DNA from: Halioglobus sp.
Lineage (GTDB): Bacteria > Pseudomonadota > Gammaproteobacteria > Pseudomonadales > Halieaceae
NCBI GenBank assembly: GCA_020443425.1
Contig: JAGRIE010000007.1
Location: 70,868-134,867, forward strand
DNA: 64,000 bases
Direction: 5' to 3'
Under the pieces are notes generated by a model. It ran no database searches. It was given only the letters and a program-made list of their open reading frames with translations, and was not told the DNA's origin. The translations under genes and the position numbers were made by a program. The number at the start of each line of letters is the position of its first letter. Within the stretch, counting starts at the first letter, position 1. Below, piece by piece: positions 56,850 to 64,000 of the stretch.

Positions 56850-56982
56850 GGAATCGGTCTTCTGTGGGATCGCGTCGGATGCCGCGTAGATTACCTAGGG
56901 ATGGCATTGAATGCCACTGCCTGCCGGGCACGCCGTGCACCCGGGCCAGGGCTCGGCAGGCGCTGTGCGGTCGACACTGGCC

Positions 56983-57930
56983 TCAGTAGTCGAACGACTG
57001 CCCCACCAACTCCTCGGACAGCAGCCACAACCGCTCCGCCAAAGCGGGATTGACCGCATAGGACTCGACGCCAATGTCCTTGCCCTCGACGGCTGCCGGT
57101 GCGATCTGGGCATCCTCCAGGTAGATGCCCCCGCGCCCCGACAGATGGGGCGACGATGCCGCCCAGACGGTGGTGGCGGCCCCCTGCTGCAGGGTTTTGA
57201 ACTCCATTTTCCCGCCCGAGGCCGTGCGCTCGCTCAATGTGACGAGATCGGACTGGTCGATATGGCGGCCGAGATTGGTCATGATCGCACCGGGGTGGAC
57301 AGCAAAGGCGCGCACGCCACGCTCTCGGGTGCGCAGGTCGAGGCCGACAGTGAACAGGATATTGGCCGTCTTGGACTCACCGTAGGCCTGCCACTTGTCG
57401 TACTCACGGTGGAGGTAGGAAGGGTCGTCAAAATTGAACCGCGCCAGCTTGTGCCCGGCTGAACTGAGATTGACCACCCGGCCCGGCGCCCCCTCCAGCA
57501 GCGCGTCCGACAGCAGCCCGGTGAACAGGAAGTGACCCAGGTGATTGGTACCGAACTGCATTTCAAAGCCCTGCGCCGTGCGCTGCAGCGGACAGGCCAT
57601 GACCCCCGCATTATTGATCAGCAACTGGATTTCCGAGTGGTACAGCAGGATTTCTGTCGCCGCGCTGCGCACACTGTTGAGGTCAGCCAGGTCCATACGC
57701 TGTGTGAGGAACTCCGCACCCGGTTGCTCCTTGCGCAGTTCAGCGGCCACAGCCTCCAGTTTGTCCTCATCGCGCGCGACCATCAGCACGTTCGCGCCGG
57801 CTGAGGCCAGTACACGGCAGGTCTCCACGCCCAGCCCGGAAGAGGCGCCGGTGACCACGGCGAGTTTCCCCGCCAGCGAGATTCCCTCGATAACCTCGGC
57901 GGCGGTGGAGTTTGCGTTAAAGCGGTTCAT
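56983..57930 (-). CDS. short-chain dehydrogenase/reductase
   Basis: NAD(P)-dependent oxidoreductase of the classical SDR fold, 315 residues. Cofactor motif TGASSGLGVETCRVLA (TGxxxGxG), structural NNAGVM, active-site Ser in LSSAGHKLARF and YGESK as YxxxK. It resembles retinol-dehydrogenase/WWOX-like SDRs with a longer C-terminus; substrate unknown. The ATG at 57930 is preferred over a TTG two codons upstream. Confidence 0.88.
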   Translation of the reverse strand: MNRFNANSTAAEVIEGISLAGKLAVVTGASSGLGVETCRVLASAGANVLMVARDEDKLEAVAAELRKEQPGAEFLTQRMDLADLNSVRSAATEILLYHSEIQLLINNAGVMACPLQRTAQGFEMQFGTNHLGHFLFTGLLSDALLEGAPGRVVNLSSAGHKLARFNFDDPSYLHREYDKWQAYGESKTANILFTVGLDLRTRERGVRAFAVHPGAIMTNLGRHIDQSDLVTLSERTASGGKMEFKTLQQGAATTVWAASSPHLSGRGGIYLEDAQIAPAAVEGKDIGVESYAVNPALAERLWLLSEELVGQSFDY

Positions 57931-58038
57931 GTCCAAGTTTCCCCAATAGTGTCAGACCCTGTATTGTGACCAATCGCGATTGCCGTTTTAATGGCGGCAA
58001 CGGTCACAGACCATGGCATTAAGCTTACAGGTTTTTTT

Positions 58039-58422
58039 ATGAACGCCAATCACTCAAATTCCCTGCAAAGTGGCAATTACATCAGTTTTTCCACGCGCAA
58101 GCGCTCCGGCGACTGGGTTGCCACACCGGTGTGGTTCGCACCCGACAACGACCACTACTACCTGTTCAGCGCCGGCGATGCCGGCAAGGTGAAACGCCTG
58201 CGCAACTTCAGCGAGGCGCGCATCGCGCCCTGTACGGTGACCGGCACGGTGACCGGCGAGTGGCAGGATGCCCACGCCTACGTGCTCGACAACGCCACCG
58301 ACCAGGCCCGGGCGCTGGCGGCGCTGCGCCGCAAGTACGGCTGGCAGATGCTGGCGGCAGACTTCTTTTCCCACCTCACCGGCAAGATGGGCCGCCGCGC
58401 CTATATCCGCATCGACCCCTGA
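58039..58422 (+). CDS. PPOX-class pyridoxamine-5'-phosphate-oxidase-like protein
   Basis: A 127-residue split-barrel flavin-fold protein. YISFSTRKRSGDWVATPVWF followed by YYLFSAGDAGKVKRLRNFSE matches the PPOX/F420-dependent-like family of small flavin or deazaflavin proteins. Function of this member is unknown; an oxidoreductase role is likely. The ATG at 58039 has AGG about 8 bases upstream; the open frame from 57991 lacks similarity. Confidence 0.78.
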   Translation: MNANHSNSLQSGNYISFSTRKRSGDWVATPVWFAPDNDHYYLFSAGDAGKVKRLRNFSEARIAPCTVTGTVTGEWQDAHAYVLDNATDQARALAALRRKYGWQMLAADFFSHLTGKMGRRAYIRIDP

Positions 58423-58540
58423 CGACAGCGGCGGCAAAGCCAAAAAACCGGGATTTGATCTGTGTCAATAACTGTTGCAGAGGTTTGCGGGACACTGCGG
58501 GCCTGGCAGCAGTTAATCGGAACGGGACGGGGGTACCGGT

Positions 58541-58672
58541 ATGACCCAGCACACGTCAATAGAAGATACGCTCGATGATCGACGCGCGATGCGGAGACTG
58601 GCGATAATTGTGGGCTGTTTTGTCGCCTTCACCGCCGCCATGGCCGTCGGCGTGGGAATCGCTCTCGGCTGA
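58541..58672 (+). CDS. 43-residue single-pass membrane peptide
   Basis: A short frame from ATG 58541 to TGA 58672. The first 19 residues are polar and charged (MTQHTSIEDTLDDRRAMRR); the rest is one Gly/Ala-rich membrane helix (LAIIVGCFVAFTAAMAVGVG). A GGGACGGGGG stretch lies 7 bases upstream as a ribosome site. It converges with cysH across a 16-bp gap. No family recognised, but composition and ribosome site support a real microprotein. Confidence 0.6.
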   Translation: MTQHTSIEDTLDDRRAMRRLAIIVGCFVAFTAAMAVGVGIALG

Positions 58673-58688
58673 CGCCGGGCCCGAAGGC

Positions 58689-59315
58689 TCAGGCCGCGGT
58701 GTGCAGGCCGCACTCGCGGCCGTCGTGGACTTTGGTGGGGTCGAAATAATGCTTGCAGGTGGGCAGGCTGTGGCGCGCCATATACGCCTCAACGTCCTCT
58801 TCTGACCAGTGGAACAGCGGCGCGACCTTGACAATGCCGCGGCCGTCGACTGACACAATGTCCAGGCTCTTGCGCAACTCGGTCTCCTCGCGGCGGATAC
58901 CCGTCAGCCAGATCTCTGGCTGGAACTGCTCCAGTGCGCGGGCGAACGGCTCCAGCTTCACCTGCCGCGTGAACTCCTGGTGGCGCTCTTCCTCGTCCAC
59001 GGTCGGTATGCCGCCCATAATGGCATTGCGCCGCTCCGAGGTCATCTCGGGGGAGAACACGTGGATATTCAGGTCCAGGTCGCGGATCAGGCGCTCGGCC
59101 ACCACATAGGTATCGCGCAGGTTATAGCCGGTGTCGACCCAGATGGTGGGCACGGATTTATCGATCTCACTCACCAGGTGCAACATCACCGCCGCATTGC
59201 GGCCCATACTGGTGGTCGCGATGGTACGGCGCTCCAGGCCCAGCGCCCAGGTCACAATCTCGGCCGCGCTGGCGTTGCGCAGGTTGTCGTTAATGCTGTC
59301 GAGATCCAGTTTCAA
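58689..59315 (-). CDS. cysH: phosphoadenylyl-sulfate (PAPS) reductase
   Basis: Assimilatory reductase giving sulfite from PAPS with thioredoxin or glutaredoxin. The PP-loop-type core has TTSMGRNAAVMLHL and WVDTGYNLRDTY; GIRREETELRKS follows, and the C-terminus ends with the single active Cys in RECGLHTAA. The CC...CxxC iron-sulfur motif of APS reductases is absent, so PAPS is the expected substrate. At 208 residues it is shorter than E. coli CysH (244). Confidence 0.9.
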   Translation of the reverse strand: MKLDLDSINDNLRNASAAEIVTWALGLERRTIATTSMGRNAAVMLHLVSEIDKSVPTIWVDTGYNLRDTYVVAERLIRDLDLNIHVFSPEMTSERRNAIMGGIPTVDEEERHQEFTRQVKLEPFARALEQFQPEIWLTGIRREETELRKSLDIVSVDGRGIVKVAPLFHWSEEDVEAYMARHSLPTCKHYFDPTKVHDGRECGLHTAA

Positions 59316-59448
59316 GCGGCGTTCATGTCCGTGTTCAATCCGTCAGGGTCGGCACTTTATAGAATCAAAAAGGGAGTTACAAATAACCTGGAGATATATG
59401 GATATGCCAGATTGGCAGCTATCCCCACCCTGTCGCGGCGTCGGCGAC

Positions 59449-60249
59449 TCACGCCGCCGCGCGCGCTCCTGATTTTTCCAGCTCCGCGTGCAGGTCCAGG
59501 AACTGGCCGGTCAGCTTGTGGCTGGGCGCCATATCAATCAGTGGGCGGTGCTCGCGGTGCGACTCCTTCATCTTCACGGAGCTGTTCAGGTAGGTCTTGA
59601 ACACGGGCAGGCCCTCGGTCTCCAGTTCCGCGACCAGTTCCCCGGGCAGCCTGGCCTGTGAATTGAACTGGTTGATGATAATACCCTCCACTTCCAGCTC
59701 CGGGTTGTGGTCCTCCTGCAGCTCGCCGATATTGTCCAGCAGCGAGTACAGGCTGTGCCGGGCAAAACTGTCGCAGTCGAACGGGATCAGGACGGTGTCG
59801 GCCGCGATCAGCGCCGACTTGGAGTAGAAATTGAAACTGGGGGGAGTGTCGATAAACACCCGGTCGTACTCCTGGTCCAGCTTGTTCAGGGCATCGCGCA
59901 GCTTGTAGATCTTGTAGCGCGACTCCAGTTCCTTCTCCATATCCGACAGCACCGGGCTGGAGGGCAGCAGGAACAGGTTCTCATAGGGTGTCTCCCAGAC
60001 GAAGGAGTCGGGGTTTTTGCGCATCTTGCGCGAGCCCACAGTCTGGCGGTACAGGCCCGCCACGCCCTGCGCCTCCGCCGGAAAGGCTTCGGCGTCGATC
60101 TCACCCACCAGATAGTGCGTGGAGTTGCCCTGGACGTCGAGATCGATCACCAGGGTGCGATACCCCATTGCGGCGGAGATGGCTGCAAGGTTGCAGGCGA
60201 TACTGGTCTTGCCTACCCCACCTTTCTGATTGAATACGACGCGCTTCAT
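59449..60249 (-). CDS. ParA/Soj-family partition ATPase, solitary
   Basis: A 266-residue deviant Walker ATPase: KGGVGKTSIACNLAA at the N-terminus, LVIDLDVQGNSTHYL (Walker A') and VFIDTPPSFNF. No parB or centromere-like repeat is nearby, so it is a stand-alone ParA, a type common in pseudomonad-like genomes whose cargo is unknown. The ATG at 60249 (MKRVVFNQKGGVGKT) fits the family; the frame open to 60333 adds an unlikely hydrophobic leader. Confidence 0.9.
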   Translation of the reverse strand: MKRVVFNQKGGVGKTSIACNLAAISAAMGYRTLVIDLDVQGNSTHYLVGEIDAEAFPAEAQGVAGLYRQTVGSRKMRKNPDSFVWETPYENLFLLPSSPVLSDMEKELESRYKIYKLRDALNKLDQEYDRVFIDTPPSFNFYSKSALIAADTVLIPFDCDSFARHSLYSLLDNIGELQEDHNPELEVEGIIINQFNSQARLPGELVAELETEGLPVFKTYLNSSVKMKESHREHRPLIDMAPSHKLTGQFLDLHAELEKSGARAAA

Positions 60250-60384
60250 AAGCTGTTGACCCAACGTGATTAGAGGAGAAATATGCGCTGTTAGTGTAAA
60301 CAATGGCGCGCGGTTTTGTAAGCGCCAGCGCAATGGCGAGAGGGAATTTTCAGCCCCGGCGCCGCGGTTTGCCGTGCCCGGCCG

Positions 60385-61539
60385 CTACCAGATCCGCTGG
60401 TAGAGCTGCACGATATCACTGGCGACGGGTACGCGCGGATTGTTGGCCGGCGATCCCGACGCCAGCGCCTGCTGCGCCATCAGCTCCAGCGAATCGAACC
60501 AGGCCTGCCGCTCAATGCCGAACGCCATCGGCCCCGGCACCTGCAGTTCCGCCGTCAGCGCGTGCAGCGCGTCGACCAGCTTCACGCAGGCCAGCCGATC
60601 GCTGTCCGCCGCTGTCGCCACCCCCATGTAGCGCGCGCAGTGGGCGTAGCGCTGCGGCGCCTCCTCGACCGACCACTCGGTCACGGCCGCCAGCAGCATC
60701 GCATTGCTCATGCCGTGGGGCACATGGTAGAGCGCGCCGATCGGGCGGCTCATGCCGTGAATCAGCGTCACCGAGGCGTTGGCGAAGGCGATGCCGCCCT
60801 GGGTCGCCGCCAGCATCATCGCCTCCCGCGCCTGCCGGTTGTCCGGCTCCGCATAGGCGGTGCGAATACTCTCATAGATGGTGCGCATGGCGGTGAGCGC
60901 GATACTGTCGGTGAACGGGTTGGCCTTGCGGCTGACATAGGCCTCGAGGGCGTGACACAGGCTGTCGATACCGGTATCCGCTGTGAGGCGATAGGGCATG
61001 GTCAGGGTCAGTTCATAATCCACCAGCGCCGCGACCGGCATCAGGCCCAGCCCCATGCACAGCATTTTTTCCTGCGTTTCAGTATCGGTGATCACCGCCA
61101 CCCGCGTCGCCTCCGAGCCAGTGCCGGCGGTCGTCGGTATCGCGATAATCGGCAGCCCGGAATCGACCTGCTGCGGCACTTTGTAATCGCGCATGCTGCC
61201 ACCGTGCGCAGCCAGCACCGCCACGGCCTTGGCCGTGTCCAGCGAGCTGCCGCCACCGAGGGCCACCACACAGTCGAAATCCCCGGCGCGCCACTGCGCC
61301 AGTGCCGCGTAAACACTGTCTGTCGTCGGGTCCGGCACGCAGTCGCTGAACAGGCCGCTGGCGATACCGGCAGCCTCCAGCGGTGCCTGCAACTGCGCGC
61401 AGTAGCCACAGGCCACCATATGGGGATCCGTGACCAGCAGCGGCCGCGACAGGCCCAGCTCTGCCAGCGTCGGCACCAGTTGCGCGCTGGCCCCGGCGCC
61501 GACGCGCAGGATGCGCGGCAGGTTGATGGTGGCCGTCAC
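60385..61539 (-). CDS. iron-containing alcohol dehydrogenase
   Basis: Group III, NAD(P)-dependent metal ADH of 384 residues. Nucleotide binding: VALGGGSSLDTAKAVAVL and PTTAGTGSEATRVAVI. Metal ligands: GIDSLCHALEAY (Asp and His) and the paired His residues of LIHGMSRPIGALYHVPHGMS. Substrate not predictable; members act on short-chain alcohols, 1,3-propanediol, lactaldehyde and others. It lies 6 bp downstream of the FKBP gene on the same strand. Confidence 0.93.
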   Translation of the reverse strand: MTATINLPRILRVGAGASAQLVPTLAELGLSRPLLVTDPHMVACGYCAQLQAPLEAAGIASGLFSDCVPDPTTDSVYAALAQWRAGDFDCVVALGGGSSLDTAKAVAVLAAHGGSMRDYKVPQQVDSGLPIIAIPTTAGTGSEATRVAVITDTETQEKMLCMGLGLMPVAALVDYELTLTMPYRLTADTGIDSLCHALEAYVSRKANPFTDSIALTAMRTIYESIRTAYAEPDNRQAREAMMLAATQGGIAFANASVTLIHGMSRPIGALYHVPHGMSNAMLLAAVTEWSVEEAPQRYAHCARYMGVATAADSDRLACVKLVDALHALTAELQVPGPMAFGIERQAWFDSLELMAQQALASGSPANNPRVPVASDIVQLYQRIW

Positions 61540-61545
61540 CCGCGA

Positions 61546-62178
61546 TCAGTCCTTGACGTCAATCAGGTGAATTTCAAACACCAGCGCGGTGTTGGGCGGA
61601 ATGGCATCGCCGGCACCCTGCTCACCGTAGGCCAGGTGCGGCGGGCAGGCGATGCGCCACTTGTCGCCAACTGACATCAACTGCAGCGCTTCCGTCCAGG
61701 CGGGGATCACCTGGTGCACGCCGAATTCGGCCGGTTCACCGCGGGCCACAGAGCTGTCGAAAACCGTGCCGTCGACCAGCGTCCCGTGGTAGTGGGTGAC
61801 GACGTTGGACTGCGGGCCAGGAGTGGCGCCGCTGCCGCTTTCCAGCACCTCGTACTGCAGCCCACTGGCCGTGGTGGAGACCTCCTCGCGCGCCGCGTTG
61901 GCGGCGAGGAACTGCTCGGCCAGCGCCTCCCGCTTGGCGGCCAGCTCCGCCGCCCTGGCCTGCTGCTGGCGCTGGATCACCTGGTAGCTGGGATTGATCT
62001 GCTCCTGCGTGAGGGTGGATTTCTGGTGCTGGTACCAGTGCTGGATACCGGCCATCACCGCCTCCACGTCGAGGCCGTCAAAATCGTTGCGCAGCAGTTG
62101 ATTGCCGAATTGCAGCCCGAACCCGTAGCTGGCTTTCTGCTCGTCTGTTTTCAGTTCGACTTCTGGAAGTAGTGTCAT
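61546..62178 (-). CDS. FKBP-type peptidyl-prolyl isomerase (FklB-like)
   Basis: A 210-residue isomerase with an N-terminal dimerisation helix region (YGFGLQFGNQLLRNDFDGLDVEAVMAGI) and a C-terminal FKBP domain (about 105-208) with VVTHYHGTLVDGTVFDSS and RIACPPHLAYGEQGAGDAIPP. No signal peptide, so it is cytoplasmic, like E. coli FklB. It is probably co-transcribed with the alcohol dehydrogenase, with no evident functional link. Confidence 0.93.
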   Translation of the reverse strand: MTLLPEVELKTDEQKASYGFGLQFGNQLLRNDFDGLDVEAVMAGIQHWYQHQKSTLTQEQINPSYQVIQRQQQARAAELAAKREALAEQFLAANAAREEVSTTASGLQYEVLESGSGATPGPQSNVVTHYHGTLVDGTVFDSSVARGEPAEFGVHQVIPAWTEALQLMSVGDKWRIACPPHLAYGEQGAGDAIPPNTALVFEIHLIDVKD

Positions 62179-62256
62179 AAGTGGTATCCGCTATCATGTC
62201 ATTTAAGGAAGGGGCGCACTTTAACATATCAGCACCGCAGCGGGAGGCAGAGGGCG

Positions 62257-62847
62257 ATGACAGACACTATTTCGGCAATTCACGATTTCTGGTTCGGTGA
62301 GCTGGATGCGAACGGCCTGTGTGCCAGCGATCGCCACTCGCTGTGGTTCGGCGCCAGCGAGGACACCGACGCCCGCTGCCGTGAACAGTTTGCCGCAGCG
62401 CTGGCGCAGGCCCTGGCTGGCGACCTGCAGTCCTGGGCGCACACGGACCGCGGCCTGGTGGCCCTGGTCGTATTGCTGGACCAGTTCTCCCGCAATATCC
62501 ACCGCGGCACCGCGCAGGCGTTTGCGGGCGACCCGCTGGCGCTGGCGCTGGCACAGGAGACGGTCGCCAGCGGGCGCCATCTGCGCCTGCCGGCGATACA
62601 CCGCGTATTTCTCTACCTGCCGCTGGAGCACAGCGAAGACCTGGCGGTGCAGGAGCACTCTGTCGCCCTGTTTGCGGCACTGGCCCGGCGGGCCGGGCAC
62701 CCACAGTTCACGGAGTTCAGCCGCTACGCCGTCGCCCACCGCGACGTGATCGCCCGTTTCGGGCGGTTTCCGCACCGCAACGAGGCCCTGGGCAGACGCT
62801 CCAGCCCGCAGGAACTGGCCTACCTCGAGGCGCACGGTGGCTTTTAG
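62257..62847 (+). CDS. DUF924 family protein
   Basis: A 196-residue soluble protein. The start IHDFWFGELDANGLC and the central LVVLLDQFSRNIHRGTAQAFAGDPLAL and LPAIHRVFLYLPLEHSED are the conserved signature of DUF924, an all-helical family with TPR-like folding; function unknown. Its stop overlaps the convergent Nudix gene by 4 bp. Confidence 0.92.
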   Translation: MTDTISAIHDFWFGELDANGLCASDRHSLWFGASEDTDARCREQFAAALAQALAGDLQSWAHTDRGLVALVVLLDQFSRNIHRGTAQAFAGDPLALALAQETVASGRHLRLPAIHRVFLYLPLEHSEDLAVQEHSVALFAALARRAGHPQFTEFSRYAVAHRDVIARFGRFPHRNEALGRRSSPQELAYLEAHGGF

Positions 62848-63434
62848 CGCTGCGACACCGGCTGCAGTTCATAGTGCGCCTCTGTCATCTGCGCCTGCCA
62901 CACGTCGAAGCGGCCGCTGTCGAGGTCGTCGTAGGCCTGGCGGATGGAGTCGTTCACCTGCGGATACGCAACCTGGCTCCAGGGGCACTGTTCGCGCGTG
63001 AGGAAACGGCAGGCCATTGACTCCACGCCGGGCACACACTGATCGGACTCCACCACCGCCCTAAACCCGACGTAGAGCTGGTTGATAAAAGTGATGCTGC
63101 CGGTCATGTACAACTGCAGCTGCGCCGGCGGCAACTGCACGCCCGCCTCCTCGTAGAGTTCGCGCGCGGCGCCCTCGGCCAGGGTCTCACCCATTTCCAG
63201 GAAACCGCCGGGAATGGCCCACTTGCCACGCTGCGGCTCGAGATCGCGCTGCACCCAGAGCAGGCGTTTGCCACAGGCTACAAAGGCAGTGACCACCACG
63301 CGCGGGCCGGCGTAGTGCCGGGTGCGACAGCGCTGGCAATACCAGTGATTGCGAGTCTCGCCGGCGACCACATGACGCAACAGGGGGCCGCCGCATTCAG
63401 GGCAGAAATTCATAGAGGGCAGCCGTGCGTTCAT
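62844..63434 (-). CDS. Nudix hydrolase with N-terminal zinc ribbon
   Basis: Cleaves a nucleoside diphosphate linked to another moiety, such as ADP-ribose or NAD-like substrates. A four-Cys zinc ribbon (CPECGGPLLRH ... WYCQRCRTRHY) precedes the Nudix box GGFLEMGETLAEGAARELYEEAGV, which matches G(x5)E(x7)REUxEExGU. Start uncertain: ATG at 63434 or the ATG at 63413 (MNFCPECGG), which better matches the family; neither has a strong ribosome site. About 190-197 residues. Confidence 0.88.
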   Translation of the reverse strand: MNARLPSMNFCPECGGPLLRHVVAGETRNHWYCQRCRTRHYAGPRVVVTAFVACGKRLLWVQRDLEPQRGKWAIPGGFLEMGETLAEGAARELYEEAGVQLPPAQLQLYMTGSITFINQLYVGFRAVVESDQCVPGVESMACRFLTREQCPWSQVAYPQVNDSIRQAYDDLDSGRFDVWQAQMTEAHYELQPVSQR

Positions 63435-63512
63435 GGTCTGCAAACGATAGCACTTTGCCTTTGCAAAAGCATTGCGGCTATGCTGGCGGCCTCACAGACA
63501 TCCGGGGCCTAC

Positions 63513-64000
63513 ATGACACACTCTCAACTGCACGTACAGCTGCTGCTCACCGGTAACGAAATCATGAGCGGCGACACCGTGGACTCCAACTCAGCGATGA
63601 TTGCACAGCGCCTCGGCGAGCTGGCGATCGGCGTTCACCGCAAGGTCACCGTGGGCGACGATGTGCCGCTGTTGCAGGCAGAGCTGGCGGCGATGACACA
63701 GGAAGCGGATCTGGTGATCGTCAACGGCGGGCTCGGGCCCACCATCGACGACCTCACGGCCGAAATCCTCGCCGCCGTCGCCGGTGTGCCACTGCAGGAG
63801 CACCCACAGGCAGTGGCCCACCTGCAGCAGTGGTGCGCCAAGCGCAACCTGACACTCAACGCCGCCAACCTGAAACAGGCCATGCTCCCGGCCGGCGCCA
63901 CCATTGTCGACAACCCCGTGGGCAGCGCCGTCGGCTTCGAGATGACGGTGGGTCGCTGTCGCGTGATCTGCACACCCGGTGTGCCGGGGGAACTGCGCGC
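63513..64000 (+). CDS. CinA-like competence/damage-inducible protein, MoaB-type domain, partial
   Basis: The N-terminal 162 residues of a molybdopterin-binding-fold protein: LLLTGNEIMSGDTVDSNSAMIAQRL, then IVNGGLGPTIDDLTAEILA (GGxGPTxDDxT) and PAGATIVDNPVGSAVGF. This is the CinA N-terminal (COG1058) domain, associated with pyridine-nucleotide repair. The gene runs off the right edge, so the presence of the C-terminal deamidase domain cannot be judged. ATG at 63513. Confidence 0.9.
   Translation, partial: MTHSQLHVQLLLTGNEIMSGDTVDSNSAMIAQRLGELAIGVHRKVTVGDDVPLLQAELAAMTQEADLVIVNGGLGPTIDDLTAEILAAVAGVPLQEHPQAVAHLQQWCAKRNLTLNAANLKQAMLPAGATIVDNPVGSAVGFEMTVGRCRVICTPGVPGELR

Overview
The window is a GC-rich, gene-dense stretch of a gammaproteobacterial chromosome. 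The conserved block nnrDE-tsaE-amiB-mutL-miaA-hfq-hflX-hflK-hflC-yjeT-hisZ-purA, together with queG, orn, rsgA and psd on its other side, is the arrangement of Pseudomonas-like and marine Cellvibrionales/Halieaceae genomes; that placement is an inference from gene order and protein character. I see no tRNA, rRNA, CRISPR array, insertion sequence or prophage.

Layout. Positions 1-13786 (all minus strand): a partial UDP-glucuronate decarboxylase, then the long housekeeping block running from nnrDE (distal, right) to purA (left). 13940-17789: queG, orn, rsgA, psd, with a prominent palindromic and tandem repeat between rsgA and psd. 17910-23796: a small unknown protein, an AraC regulator, a one-helix membrane protein, a DUF2860 outer-membrane protein with clear promoter and terminator, and a DUF2868 membrane protein / DUF3482 GTPase pair. 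23838-30064: a heavy-metal-type RND efflux operon (outer-membrane factor, adaptor, permease, DUF3240 protein) divergent from a membrane-tethered LuxR-type regulator, with two palindromes between them. 30165-34973: an FGGY kinase, a glycerol-3-phosphate dehydrogenase and an alkyl-dihydroxyacetone-phosphate-synthase-like flavoprotein, apparently one operon, suggesting glycerol/ether-lipid chemistry. 35194-42844: a second RND efflux operon (NodT-type lipoprotein, adaptor, permease) that ends in its own OmpR-type regulator and sensor kinase; an 11-bp direct repeat lies upstream. 42893-45003: phoH-like gene and a 668-bp intergenic region holding RNA hairpins that resemble CsrA/RsmA sites.

45004-52746 is the most unusual part. 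One 1828-residue open frame joins a GMC flavin oxidoreductase, an alpha/beta hydrolase whose nucleophile position is Cys, and a PhoD-like metallophosphatase. Divergent from it is a membrane histidine kinase, and facing that kinase is a LuxR-type response regulator whose only plausible start codon for a complete receiver domain is ATT.

52993-64000 returns to ordinary metabolism: an RNase II family gene with an apparent one-base frameshift just after its catalytic aspartates, asnS, a short-chain dehydrogenase, a PPOX-fold protein, a 43-residue membrane peptide, cysH, a solitary ParA ATPase, an iron-containing alcohol dehydrogenase, an FKBP isomerase, a DUF924 protein, a Nudix hydrolase and the start of a CinA-like gene. 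Several convergent pairs overlap at their stop codons, showing how compact the genome is.
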